This document shows positions 21,297 through 33,994 of a stretch of 64,000 bases of DNA, piece after piece. Below the pieces are notes generated by a model. The model saw nothing but the letters and a program-made list of their open reading frames with translations. It was not told the origin of the DNA and searched no databases. The stretch spans positions 3,718,501 through 3,782,500 of the forward strand of contig JAMJFZ010000289.1 of assembly GCA_026225945.1 (NCBI GenBank). The letters are read 5' to 3'. Source of the DNA: Cricetomys ansorgei. Lineage: Eukaryota > Chordata > Mammalia > Rodentia > Nesomyidae. A program made the translations under genes and the position numbers. The number at the start of each line of letters is the position of its first letter. The first letter of the stretch is position 1.

Positions 21297-22545
21297 TATG
21301 TCCATCAGATCACCAAAACATTATGGGTAAGTAATGGTCTGTACGTGGGAGACAGGAGACACAACTTAATTCAAGTTTGTTTGTTTTTTGTCAACTACAG
21401 ATGAAGTCATAATTATACAGAGAAAGCTAACTTTCCAACTAAAGATAACTAAACAATTTTACATGTGCAAACTCTAAACATATTAACAATTAGAAAAGCT
21501 CCATTCATCTCCAATTTAAAGTCCTACATGCCCACAAATGAGAGTCAAAGACTGCTGAAAGACTGCAGAGACACTGCAGATTATTTTTCGGGTTTGTGTT
21601 AGCATTAGCATTATGACTTTGAAGTTATTCTGTCAGTTCATGATGTGATTTACTCTATATTTATATTTAGTAATTGGTCATGCAGGTTTCCGTTTTGAAT
21701 TTATTATGCAACATTCAACAAGATTAACAGTATTAAATAGTAATCAACTTTTAATAAGAATTACAAATGCCATCTCCAAGCTCAAGACAAGAAAAGTAAT
21801 CACAGCAATCAATCAGGTTGTTTAATCAATTTTGAAAATGGAATTAACCATGCATCATGTCAGAAAAAAAAAAAAGATGCCTTTGCTATAGAAGAGAATA
21901 AATTCAGTTCTAGTAAATTATTTAGTTTCTGAATTGTCTGGTCATTGTGCAGAGTTCCCAGGTACTGTAAGTTTTCTTCATAAAGTTATATACTATGGCA
22001 CGGGGCATTGTAATAGTCAATCAATCTTCTCCGTCTTAGTCTGCACATTATATAAATTATGCAATATTCATCTGCTTCTTATATTGGAATGAACCATGTA
22101 ATAACATAACAAAATGGAATATATTTTGAAAATACAGATTACTATAAGAAATGTTTTAAATTGCTGTCTTATGTTGCAGGATTATTTTGTTTGTTTTAAA
22201 GGAAGTTTCTGCAGATATCTAGTTATACAAAGGTCACACATTCAGTTTACAAGGCTCATATGGAAAGGAGAACTCCATGCCAACAGTGATTTGAGCATTG
22301 GCAAGCCAGCAAGAATGAATTCACATACCTTAAGGAACTTGAAGTCCATTAAGAAGACAGCTTCATGACCATAATAAAAAGCAAGTTGCTAAGAGCTTTG
22401 GCAGAGAGGGAATTGCATGCAGCTGGCAAGATAAAAGAGTTTGATTCTAGACATATTTCACAAAGGCAAAAGTTTGAATTAGTATTAATCTAACAATACT
22501 TCAAGAACTAATTTATATTAAGTAGTTATTGAGTTCTAGCTACTT

Positions 22546-22612
22546 GGTGTGTGTATGTGTGTGTGTGTGTGTGTGTATGTGTGCGCGCGTGTGCGCGTTT
22601 GTGTGTGTGTTT
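22546..22612. repeat. (TG)n with embedded CG alternation
   Basis: Alternating purine-pyrimidine tract containing gtgcgcgcgtgtgcgcg, a classical Z-DNA-prone composition. Confidence 0.9.
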
Positions 22613-24765
22613 ATGTATATGCCTCATAATTTGATTCTCCTACAAAGTAGATGGTCTTACTATTGAAAAATATTCTTATATTTATTATAAAGACCAGGAA
22701 ATTTGAGATTCAGAAGTTTTTAATAAAATCTACAAATTTACACATTTACTATCAGCCAGATTTTTTATTTATAGCCCAAACTGGGTACTCGATCATAAAG
22801 TCATCTAGATGTTAAGTGGCTTGGCTAAGACAAGCATAGGTGGAAAGTTCAAGAGTATTCATTTCATTTGGCCTTTTGATTGAATCACAAGCCTCTGTGA
22901 AACATTCCAAGATGTAATTTATCATTTTCAAATTAGTAAAATAGCATTTAACAGTGTGATGAACATTTTGAATTAGCTCTTTTATTACCCAAAATAAATA
23001 CAAAGACATTTGAATTATATTGACACCAATGTTGCTAACTCTATCTGCATATCAAATACACATTGCAGAAGGTTTCTGATTTTTGTTGGAATCTAAGAAA
23101 AGAGGAGTCTTAAATAAGTGAGCAAGCACACTTGACAGAAAATTCAATATTATCTATTAAGTATGCACACACTTGACATGTAAGCACTTGAACAGTGATC
23201 ACTCTTGCATGACATGAAGCTACTTTTCCAAATAGCATCTCTTCTGATTACTGAAAAGACTCCTCAAATCAATGAGGTATGCACAACTAAAGCCCTCAAA
23301 AATCTTTTAATATTACTTCCAAATGATTTTGATACCATTCTTCATACAGTGAGCCCTTTTACAGTGATATCATCATTTGGAGTAACAAGGAGACCTGTAG
23401 AGAATCTTTGAGGCTAAAGCACTGATAAGGAAGAGCAGGACAAATAACAAGTATACTGTCACCTCAAAGGGAATCTTGACATCATTACTCTTGGTTTCTT
23501 GAGATTTTGAGCACTGATAAAGTTTGATGAAGAAGCTAGAGTTGTTGTTAGAGAAGCCAAGAGGTAGAGTTAAAACTTACATCTGAATTCCATTTATTAA
23601 TTTCCAAATGTATTGCCATTCTTAGAACCAAGTTAGGTTAGTAAGAGTTGTTATAAGATACTTGAACATTTGTATTTACGTAATATAATATACAATAATA
23701 TTTCTGTAATATAGATCTTCTAATCACATTACAGAAGTAGAAATGCTCAGTGTTAACTTATGTTCAGCTCAGTCTTCCAGAAGTCATTCATCACTGATTG
23801 TCCTGAACTGATGTTTCAATTCTTTGTTATTAAGAAAATAGAAGCAAGTAAAAGATACTGTCTAATCTTCAGTGTTCTTTCTACAGTACCTATTTGTATC
23901 AGTACTCTAAGTTGATCTTTTTATCCTTGTTAGCATGGAGAAATTATTTAATCTTAACCAGACTATTATTTCCAAATATGTGTAGCATATTGTACATCTG
24001 GTGTGTGTGTTCGTGTGTGCTTGTTGTATGAAATATAAGTTGTTCTCTACATTTTTTTCTCTTTTGATATACACTAAAGATAAGTGGAGATTGGATTACA
24101 CATCCCTGGGTTTTGCCCATTAAGTTTGTGGTCACACTATTTGTATTACTTTCTCTTTTAGCAAAGGTCACCTTGATTTACCACGAATTCCTTCTCTGAA
24201 ATCTGTCTTATATTTAAACAAACAGCAACACTCATTCTTAGTTTTGCTTCCAATCTCCTCTCATACAAAATCTATGGTATTGGAATTCCTTAGGACAATC
24301 AGGATACTCAGGCTATAAATTTCCTTAAGTTGTCTCCACTCACAACATACCAAAAACAGTCTGTTATACAGTGTTCCCATTTCCTCATGAATGCTTTTCC
24401 AAATCTGAATCTATGGTCTCTTTCTCTCCTATTTCTGCAGTTAGGTAGAGAATGGACTTCTCTAACGAAATATGTCTTGAATATTAGACAATGTGTGGAA
24501 CTCCTTCATAATAGCCATCTAAGTCTTTGCTCAAGAGATTCAGACACCATGTCAAGTCAGAGACATTGGTATAATAATTACAGGCTTAAAGCCCCGGTAA
24601 GTGTGAATATGCTCCAGCATTACTCAGAACCATGGCTTACAATCATCTCTCTGTCTACTTCATAAGCTTTCTCAAAGGAAAATGCTTTCACATTCTGATT
24701 CAGCAACAGCATCTTACAGACACTTCTTTTGGATTCTTTCTTCCATTTCTCTTCAGTACACACTA

Positions 24766-24845
24766 GTGTTTCTTTCCTTTTTCTTTTCTTTTTTCTTCTT
24801 TTGCTTTTTTCTTCTTTCTGTCTTTCTTTTTTGTTTTATTTCTTG
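24766..24845. repeat. Pyrimidine-rich (CTTT)n-like tract
   Basis: Nearly pure C/T on the plus strand for about 80 bp. Confidence 0.85.
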
Positions 24846-25149
24846 GTTCTAGTCTTATAACGTCTGTGCTTAGAACACTTTGTTAGCTGAACTTAACACA
24901 GAAAGCTAATCCCACTATATATTGTCTAAAACATCAGGATAATCTGCTTCTGTCTACTTCTCCACTCTCACACCTGACCACATCTGCGTGTCTCTGCCAT
25001 GATTCACAGAAGCTCTTCAGTACGGATCACTAATGTAATGTTCCTACATTACTTGCTTTTCTGCTGACCAAAGATTAAAGTACTAAGTTGCATTTTCAGC
25101 ATGCCTTTTGTATTATCCTATATACTCCACAACGCCCATCAAACTAATC

Positions 25150-25365
25150 TGTTTGAATTGTGAGTACTTACGATCTTCTAAGAACAATGCTAAGTACTTT
25201 ACAAACAGTCTCTCCTAAACTATAAAACAATGCATTAAGTGGGGTATTATCACTAACCTCATTTTTAGAATGCATTAAGTGGTGTACAAAGAGATTACAC
25301 ACCTTATCCACAATTATACAGTCAGAGAATGTGGAGATCACCTGTGAATTTCAAATACTTGACTT
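25150..25365 (+). repeat. MIR SINE remnant, sense
   Basis: The words aacaatgctaagtactttac, ttatcactaacctcattttt, accttatccacaattataca and gtcagagaatgtggagatc follow the MIR consensus order (gtgctaagcgctttac, attatccccattttac, aggtcacacagctagtaag). A 14-bp direct repeat sits inside (25229 and 25269). Confidence 0.7.
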
Positions 25366-25429
25366 GACGTCATAGACTTACACCTTGTAAGCTCAAGTGT
25401 TCAAATATTTATTTTGATCTATTTGCTTT

Positions 25430-26640
25430 CAAACTTAGTGACAAAAACTGGACATGTTTACTGAGCATAATTTCACGAGTTTGGATATAAACAAACACTC
25501 TTGAAACTATCACTACAGTAAAGATAATGAGGCTTCCCCTCACCTCTCGAACTCTTTACTTACCCTGTGTGAATGGTTTTCATTTGTGGTTTTGTCTTTC
25601 ATAAATATACTGTACATCAATATTTTTAACACATTTTCCCTGTGCCACACACTACAATAAACTGTAGTCACCACGCTGCATGCATGTCTCAGCATCATAG
25701 TCATGTGACTGGAAGCTCATTTCTCCTGAGCAACAATCCTTCTCTCCATCATGTCAAATCTGTAGAACACATTCTGCCCTTGCTTCTGTGGGTCTGATAT
25801 TCAGAGACATCATATAGGATCATGTACTGTTTGCTATTTTCTGAAGAGCTTCCTTCATGGGTCAGAGGCCTCCATATATTCACACACAGGCTTCACATTT
25901 AAAAAGACTATTCGTTACTTTATGTAAATATAACCTTTCCTCCCTTCTAATCCGTATGTGAGCAGTTAGGCTACTTTCCTGTCAGGACTGTTGTAATTAA
26001 TGATACAATCAACATGACACTGCATGTTCTCAAATATGATTTCAAATGTTTTGACTTTGTATCAGGAAACAGTTGTGGGCTGTGGGGTTTTTGATATCTT
26101 TCTCATTCTAAGACTTTATATGAACCAGGGTTACTGGTTTGTACAGTATTATAACTTAACTATTTGAGGACTATCCACACCATTTTCTCCAGAGTCAGGA
26201 ATATTTTACTTCCATGCCCAAATTGTGCCAGGCTTTCTGCTTCTGTCCATTTTGGCACCACATGCTTGCTTTTCTTTGGGGTGTGCAGTCATCTTAGCAC
26301 ATGTGTGGTGATGTTCAACTATTGTTTCAATTCTCATTCCTTTGACAACCAGTAATGCACACTTTCACAGAAGCCTGTGGGCTGTTTGAAAGACTTCTTT
26401 AAAAAATGTCTATTATGATTTTTGTATATTTTTAAAGAGGCTCAATTGTTTTTGAGTTTGTTTTGTTTTTCATTTTGATATTGATTTGTAGGAGTGCTTT
26501 ATACATTTTAGAAATGAAACCCTTACATGTATTCTTTTTATTCTATAGCTTGTCTTCGCATCCCTTTACTTCCTTGCCTATACAACTCCTTTTTGATTAA
26601 TATAATAATTACCCCTGACTATTTTCTGTTTTGTTGTATT
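25430..26640 (-). repeat. Ancient L1M-type LINE-1 remnant, antisense
   Basis: The plus strand contains ccattttctccagagtcagg, ggctgtttgaaagacttctt, taaaaaatgtctattatga, ttgtaggagtgctttataca and nearby words in the order of antisense mammalian L1M 3' regions (catctgttgaaatgacttc-, tgtctattcagg-, gagttctttatata-type landmarks). It is very diverged and no reading frame survives. Confidence 0.6.
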
Positions 26641-29600
26641 TTTGGCAGGGGGGAACATATCCAATAAATCATTGCCAAAATTAATGAATTCAACTCAGAA
26701 ATTGCGTTAAATATTGCATATTTTCCATACAAATTCATATATATTTAATAGCCAAACAATCAAATTAAAAAACACAAAATAACTTTCCCGTATCAATAAT
26801 TAATAAAAGTACTCTACCTATTACTATGAGTCACAGGAGATATTGCATGAAGGACGTGTCAGCCACAACACTAAATAAACACATGTGTAATTATAAACTT
26901 CAGTTCAATGTTTCCTATAAATCATTCAGAAGATATTGTTGTCATTTCATTTTATGAATCTGTTCTCTCTAGAACATGCAATCAGTAATTAGGCGACAGT
27001 TCCCCAGGCAGCCATGGTTATCTTGTAGATTAAATTTAAAGAATAAATTTATAGATACATGACTTTATAAGTATCTCTGTCAACAAAGGAACATCTGGTC
27101 ACTTACTATGAGCATGCCAGCATGCTGCATGTCCTTGTTGGTCCTCCTCATTGAAGACAATATTGAAGTAGGTACAATGGGATAATCCACATTCTATGGG
27201 TGGAAATATAATGTCTTGGAATGAAAAAAGCTATTCAAAAACCACACAGCCCACAGTTGGGGGCCCCAATTTCAGAATGCTCATGTGCCTGTCTGCAAAG
27301 CCTATGTTAATGTTGATCATCATGGCACAAGCATACCTGTAGAGCATGTGAGTTCTGGGGGATTGGTACACAGATGGGAAGAGATTGTGGGAGTATAGGG
27401 AATTCATAAACACCTGAGAGTGAAAGGTAACACAGAGAAAATTATTCAGCTAAGGAAATAAATTTCCCTACTGGCTTAAAAGTAGATCAGAACTGAGCTG
27501 GTGTTTTTATATGTGCTGTGTAGAGCTGTGTTTTAAATATATATTCTTTGTCTGTAACACATTTCTGGCTTATTTAAGGCCAGGGGTACTTTTTTCCTAT
27601 AATGTTCCATCATATGGCTACTGATTTACATCCTAGCTACAAGAAGTCACAGAAATTATATCGTTCCATGCCCTAATGTAAGCACAATGAGAATAGATGA
27701 ATGCCAGAATGTGGTTTGCTAGCATCAAACTAATGACAAAATTCTAAGAGTAATAGTGACATAAGCTTCCTCACAGAAAATTACATGCTCATGTTTGAAT
27801 TAAAATCTAACTAGAAAGATATATACTAGCTCTTTATTATCTGAAGTACTGGAATATGCATTCCTAAGTATCTTGTTAACGTATTTCTTTCTTTCTTTTT
27901 AAACAGAAATTCTTTTTTTCTTCATTTGCCTGCACCTGCATTCATGTAAGAAATTCTGTTTTGATGACTGAATCTGCCATTGTTTCCTTCTCCCATAAAA
28001 ATAGGCACAGAAGGCTGATGAATAATCATTAATGAGACATTCTAATGTAGCTTTACAGGTTGTGTGGAACAGTTCGAAATTTAAGATGTTCATAAAATTG
28101 CACATGTTCAAATCTCACGTGGTGATTCAACTAAAGTTCTCAAAGTTCAGGAAATCAACTCACAAATGTGCCTTGACTGTTGGCCTCTTCCATTGCTCTG
28201 CATTTTCTATGCATTGATTGATAAGCTTTAATAGGTTTTTGTTAAGGAGGCACATACATTCTTTCCTGACAGAGGGACATCCTCATTGAAGCTATAGAAG
28301 ATCTTATTTGCTAGAATGTATCCAGTGCTCCACAAATTCCTCAAATTGGTGAATTTATCCATTTAAAAAATTGTGCTGATGATGTCGGGATTAATGCCTA
28401 CTTCTTTTGTATTATCATTGTTAAATTAATACCACATGACTTGAGATACTCAAGTATCTGTCTGATTAGAAGTGCTGTTTTCGATTAATAAAGTAAGTCC
28501 AGCATAGCATCCAGTGGTTAAATAATTCTAATATATTCTCATTAAAAATAATATCTAAAATCTCTCCAGTATAATAAGAAAGAAAAAAAATTCTCTGTGA
28601 AAATAGGTTGGATGCCCATGTGACTTCTTTTTAAATGTGCAGCAGTTTTAACATGACAGTACTGTTTGTCCTGACTAATATTACAACTTTTGGCCAGGCA
28701 GCCTGCTCACAGCTTCACACAAGTATACTGTGAAAGGTTTATGCTTCCCTCCAGCAGAAGATGTACCTGTTCTTATAATTTTATCATTAAATGTGTGCAC
28801 CCAGTATCTAATTAATCTGAAGAAGGTTTTAGACAGCACTTCTTAAGCAACATTTTTCATAGGCAGGACAATTAAACACTGTAATATTGTCCCTAACTCA
28901 GTGAGAACATAAGAAGAACAATCACTGACTTTGATTTATAGGGATTTGCTTTCAGAACCGGAACATCACCCAAGACAACGGTTTTCAAACACATTTCCAA
29001 TTCTTATTCAGTGGGATGAATGGAAGACCCCAAAAATTACCAGCAATAAATTACGCTCCTGTTAGGCTTCTGAAAAAAAAAAAAACAAAAACAGGAGTTA
29101 CAATTCTATTAAAATCCAATCACATATGGACACATTTTATAGATGTAATTAGGACAACTGTAGAGGGTAAAAAAATTCCACATGCTACAGCCAGAAGAAA
29201 CACAGATTGTTCTTTAAAGGGGAATTAATAGACTATGCTAGGGATTTTCTGCTGTACTGACACCATCCCTCCTTTGTGACTAATTTGTTACTGCTTTATC
29301 TTTCTTTAGTAGTTTCTTTGGTTATTTTGAAAATAATTAATTTGGATTTGCATTTGTTTCCATTAATGAGAATATCGTCTGCTTATACTGATGCAAACTA
29401 GACACTGTAAAAATAAGCCATCTTGCCATTGTGCTAAAAAAAAAAAAAGGCATATTAACTTGAATTCATCAACTTCATTGCTGATTGCTTCGTGTACTGT
29501 TTTGCTATAGAACATTCAGTGGTCATTCTCAATGGGATATATTCACTGGGATTGAACAGCTTAGACCCTGAAAACACTGGATGTGGGTGAAATCTTTGGT

Positions 29601-32600
29601 TCTGCTACAGTGGCTGTAACAATCTCTTTGCAGAAACTATTTCAGTGGCACTTAGACGTAATTTGAAGTTCTCATGGCCTGCTTATTCTAATCAAAATGT
29701 AGGGGAGAATTCTTGGGCTTCATATGTGGCTACAAACAAAAGCTCTTTTTACCATAGGGTTAAAAAGAAGAATTCTAAGCAGAAACACAACTAGTGTTGA
29801 ATATATTTTAGTAAAGGACTGTATTGTAAATGTAAGCATGTTGGGACACAACTAGAATATTAAAAAGTGATTTCCTTGTACTGGCTTTAAACTGAAATAT
29901 TCAGATGGGGAGCATCAAACTGTGAAACATGAGAGGCAATTTTTGAACACTTTGTTGTATCCTCTGGTTACTTATGATCACCTACCTTTACCTAATAAAT
30001 TGTTCAACATCAAAATACTGTGTCTTCATATGTTTCTTCATAATTTCTTTTTCTATTCCAACACCATGGGCAGTTAGGCCTTGATTCAATTAACAGTCTG
30101 TAATCTGTTTGTGTTTTAAGAATGTGAGAGTGTAGAACTATATTAAATGACATCGTGCCCCTTTCCTTTTCTTTTGAGCATATCTTCCTTCATTTTAAAA
30201 CTAGTATATTTCTTTACAGTAATTAGATCTTCCTTAATGAAGTAGAGTCAAAGTTACCATGCTAGTCATTCCAGCACATCTTGATCAAAGGATTAAAACC
30301 TTCTTCGTATCACCCCCATAAGGAAGGGAATCAAGATGTCAAAAATAATCACTGTGACCTTCACTAGCTGAAGCTGTCTTATGCTCATGCCCTCATATTT
30401 CTGAGGGCATTACTAGAACCTGGTTCAGAGATGATGGTAGAAAAAGTAGACAGAGAACACAGCTTTTTGGAGTCTGTGAAATGAATATATTACCATCTAG
30501 TTTTGGGGAATCCCTCTTCTTCACAGGCTATGCAGATCTTCTCATTCAGGCTTGAAGCTTCTCATTGTGGTTGACAGTTAATACAATCTATTCCCTTAAC
30601 TTTTCCTGAGAAGACATGAGCAAATATTTATTCACCCTTGTTAATTCATCAATTATTACCCAAGTAATGATTCCCTCAAAGTCCAATTTTAAGAACCAAT
30701 GAGTCCTTTCGGTTTGCTTACAAAATACAAGAGAGAGGTTACTGCAGGATCATGGGTGACTTCAAAGAAGCTGCACCATGGAAGCCCATCCCCAGTGAAC
30801 ATTATAGCCACAAGCTCAAGAGTAGACATAGAAAATAATAGCTGGACTCCCACATGAAGGCCCATGAATCTTTGCTTTTCCATCTTCTGGGGAGTTCCAT
30901 ATCATAAGTCTAGTGCTCATTGTTTCTTTAGCTGAAATACTTGCGATGGCTACTTGACCTAGGTATTATATTAAAATAACGTAGCAACCGTGGAAAGAAA
31001 TACTAATTAAAATGCAAGTCTTTCCTGATTCCTCAGTTAAGAGTTAAGACGCAGAAAAGTTATATGTTTTAGTGGGATTTTTGACTTTCTTAGTTCTAAC
31101 TTCATCCAGTAGCCTCCACACAATACTCTCTGCCGTATTTTTTTATCCTGTGGCTGTACTAATTAATTTAGCCTTCCCTTAAATAAACACATTTCACATA
31201 GTATGAATAAATTTGACATTATAATTCCCAGCATAGGTTCAATGTATAAAGTATGAAACAAAAGTTTCAAAGTTATTTATACTAAACGCTTAGGTCACAT
31301 CACCACAGCATTAAGCTTAGATTAACTTTTTCTCTAATCTCACATGTACAATGGAGTTTGTGTGTCTTCAGACTCTATCAAAGCAAAAAGTCTGAAGTAG
31401 GAACATGTATAAATATTAAATACTTTAGAAACTTAAACACATAATGTGAAATTTTAGAAACTGTGAAATTATTTGTAGTTTATAAAATGTTTAATAGATT
31501 AATTTGTATAAGCACTCATACATATGATTCATTTAGAATTTACATATTTTTCAGAAATAATTTATTCAAGAATACTTTAACAAATATGCTGATACTAAAT
31601 TGTGCCATTGTTTAAGCCTAAAAGATTTTTGGGAAATTATTATAGAACACTTAATGCTATGATATTTGAGTATTTTCTGGTGATTAGTTTTATAGCCTCA
31701 GAAATGTGAAAGAATAAAATTGGGAAAAAAAAAAAACCTCTGGGTAGATTCAAAAGCCCTTATTAAGTGAGATGTGTTTTCACTCTTGAAATTATACAAA
31801 AACTTATAGCTTGTATTGTGCTGGCAGATGCAAATAAAAACACGAATTCTGAAATGTAATTTTTTTATTTTATATTTGCATTCTATCCTTCCAACTACGT
31901 GATATGGCTTTATTTTAAACCTATATGTACTATTACTTAAGCTCAATGAAACAAATGAAAGAAAATATTTTAATAGAAAATATTTTACAAAGAACATTTG
32001 ATTTATGCGGGAAGCGGGAGCTGCAAACAGCTTGTCATGTGGTCTCAGACTTCATTTCCTAATAAACTTACTATAGTCCAAGAAGATAAAAAATAATATG
32101 AAGAAATACAACAAAGAGATTTGTGGAACAGATGATAAACCCATCTTAGTAGAAATTTCTTCATCTTTCTGTATATACATATTGAGTGTCAGCAATAACA
32201 CTTGTAGTTTAATAAAGTAGCCAATGGATGGGACTTAATACATAAGTGACATCTACACAGATTTAATGACTTCCATCTCCATTCTATCTATTTCTGATAA
32301 TAAAACCTTAATACCTGTTCATTATAGAAAAACATAAAGTAGAAGACATGTATCAAATAAATTTGTAAGTGAAATTAGACAACTTTGTAAGTGGAGTTAG
32401 ATATCATTGATAATTTGATAATGACACATATTGAGAAAGGTACTCTAAAAGCTGTGTTTTTCTATGTAAAATTTACAAATTTTAATACATTCTAAAAGTT
32501 TGTGACATTAAGTAAATTATCTATCAATTGTGACTGATTATATAGAAGTTCATTACTCAACTTTTAACTTCTCTTTAGTTCATGTTTTTAGTAATTTATG

Positions 32601-33310
32601 TCAAGTGGAGTTATGGTCAATATGCTGATATTCATGGTATGTCTTTATTTTACTGCAATGAATCACAAAATTTTGACTAAAAAATTAAAAGTAATGAGAA
32701 GATTTTAAGGATTGTATTATACGTTGGAAAAATCTCTTAGGAAAAAATTTAAAAGACAGATTATCATCTCGTTTTAAAGATCAGGGAACAGACTGCTACC
32801 TGCTATTTGTTTTACAAATAATTACTATATCCTCTGTAAATTCTAATACAAAAATAAATGGCAACCTTTTCTGAGTCAAAATTATAATTATTTTTAAAAT
32901 TTTATTGTAAAGCCCAGGTGTTTAGTGACTAGAACATTTTGTCTACTCTTACAAGGCTGTACAGGATAGTGGAGAACCCCAATATGAATTTTCAGGCAAA
33001 CACCTACCTGTTCCTATCAACTCTCAGGCAACACTAAGAGTGATTCATTACTTTCTCCATCTAGGAGGGTTTTCCTTTTCATGTCTATTCTGATTTGTCA
33101 GGAGTTGTGTGTACCATTTAGATTTTTATCTCTTTACAATCAACCACAGGGATTCTTTCTCCACATGTATTCTACTGATAAACTCTCTCCCGAAACTTCC
33201 CATGTCTTTTGGAATAAGCTGTAGAAACATTGCAATAGCTAAGACCCCCCCCCCACAACTTGCTGACTATTCTCCCAAGGCCTGAGCTTTTGCTTTTATT
33301 TCCTTTTACC
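26641..33310. other. SINE-free, L1-free AT-rich stretch, possible conserved non-coding DNA
   Basis: About 6.7 kb with no B1, B2/B3, B4, L1 or LTR sequence that I recognise, apart from simple A runs (29072-29083, 29437-29448, 31724-31735) and a C10 run (33245-33254). It is rich in TAAT-core words, such as taattaatc near 28810 and gattaataaag near 28484. No coding signal. Conservation cannot be judged from one sequence. Confidence 0.5.
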
Positions 33311-33314
33311 AGGT

Positions 33315-33660
33315 GTTAGTTATTTTTCCATTACTGGGACAATACCCCTGAGGTAATCATCTGTTAAACAGAGACATTTTACCTCACAGCTGCAGAGGTA
33401 TCAATTCATGGTCTTTTGCTTTCATATTTTGTGGTTGATGGGAAAACAATGTATTGTGGTGAGAAGGCCATGGCAGAGCAGGGGGTATTAATCGCAGAAG
33501 GAAAATTGAAATGTACTGGGATGTGCTCATAATGCTTTCAACCAGGCCCAACCTGTTATGACTTCCTCCATTTTAGTTCCATCAAGTTGGGGAAGCAAGC
33601 TGCAGGCAGTGGATTGGAGGGCATTCAAGATCCCAACTACATCACCAGGGCTATTCGCTC
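33315..33660 (+). repeat. Diverged rodent interspersed repeat (ttctattgctgtgataaaacacc family)
   Basis: It begins gttagttatttttccattac, continues tttacctcacagctgcaga, then gagaaggccatggcagagca and acttcctccattttagttcc. This is the order of a common rodent repeat that also appears at 55680-56050 and, in the opposite direction, at 58840-59255. I am not sure of its family name. Confidence 0.55.
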
Positions 33661-33711
33661 TACAGATGTTCACAGAGCTAGATATATTACTTAGTATGTG
33701 TCTTTGTTCCC

Positions 33712-33985
33712 ACTTTCCTCATAAGGCATTCTGAATCCATTCTATCACAAATAACTGTCTGCCTCCACACCATGGTCTGTTCTCATTTCTAGATTCACCT
33801 ACTCCCTTCCCTACATCTCTCATTGTTTCCAAACCAACACTTGACACTGTGTCTTTCTGTAAACCTTTGGTTACACCCTGTCTTCCTGAATAAGATGTAA
33901 ACTCTCTTGTGTCAGGGACTTTGGGTTTGTTTGTATCAGCATGCTTAGAGCTTACAGTGTGTCTGCCATATGGTGGGTTAAAAAA
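33712..33985 (+). repeat. L2 LINE 3' end remnant, sense
   Basis: The stretch aagatgtaaactctcttgtg, gtcagggactttgggtttgt, then atcagcatgcttagagctta and gtgtctgccatatggtgggt follows the L2 3' end (tgtaagctccttgagggcagggac ... tagcacagtgcctggcacatag). The A run at 33979-33993 follows it. Confidence 0.7.
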
Positions 33986-33994
33986 AAAAAAAAA

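Larger units (their letters stand above)
21300..25145. other. Largely unique AT-rich DNA
   Basis: Contains an A run near 21865-21876, a mixed TG/CG tract (22546-22612) and a pyrimidine tract (24766-24845). No gene, SINE or L1 recognised. Short frames (for example 22114-22368 and 24330-24665) have no recognisable domains. Confidence 0.55.
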
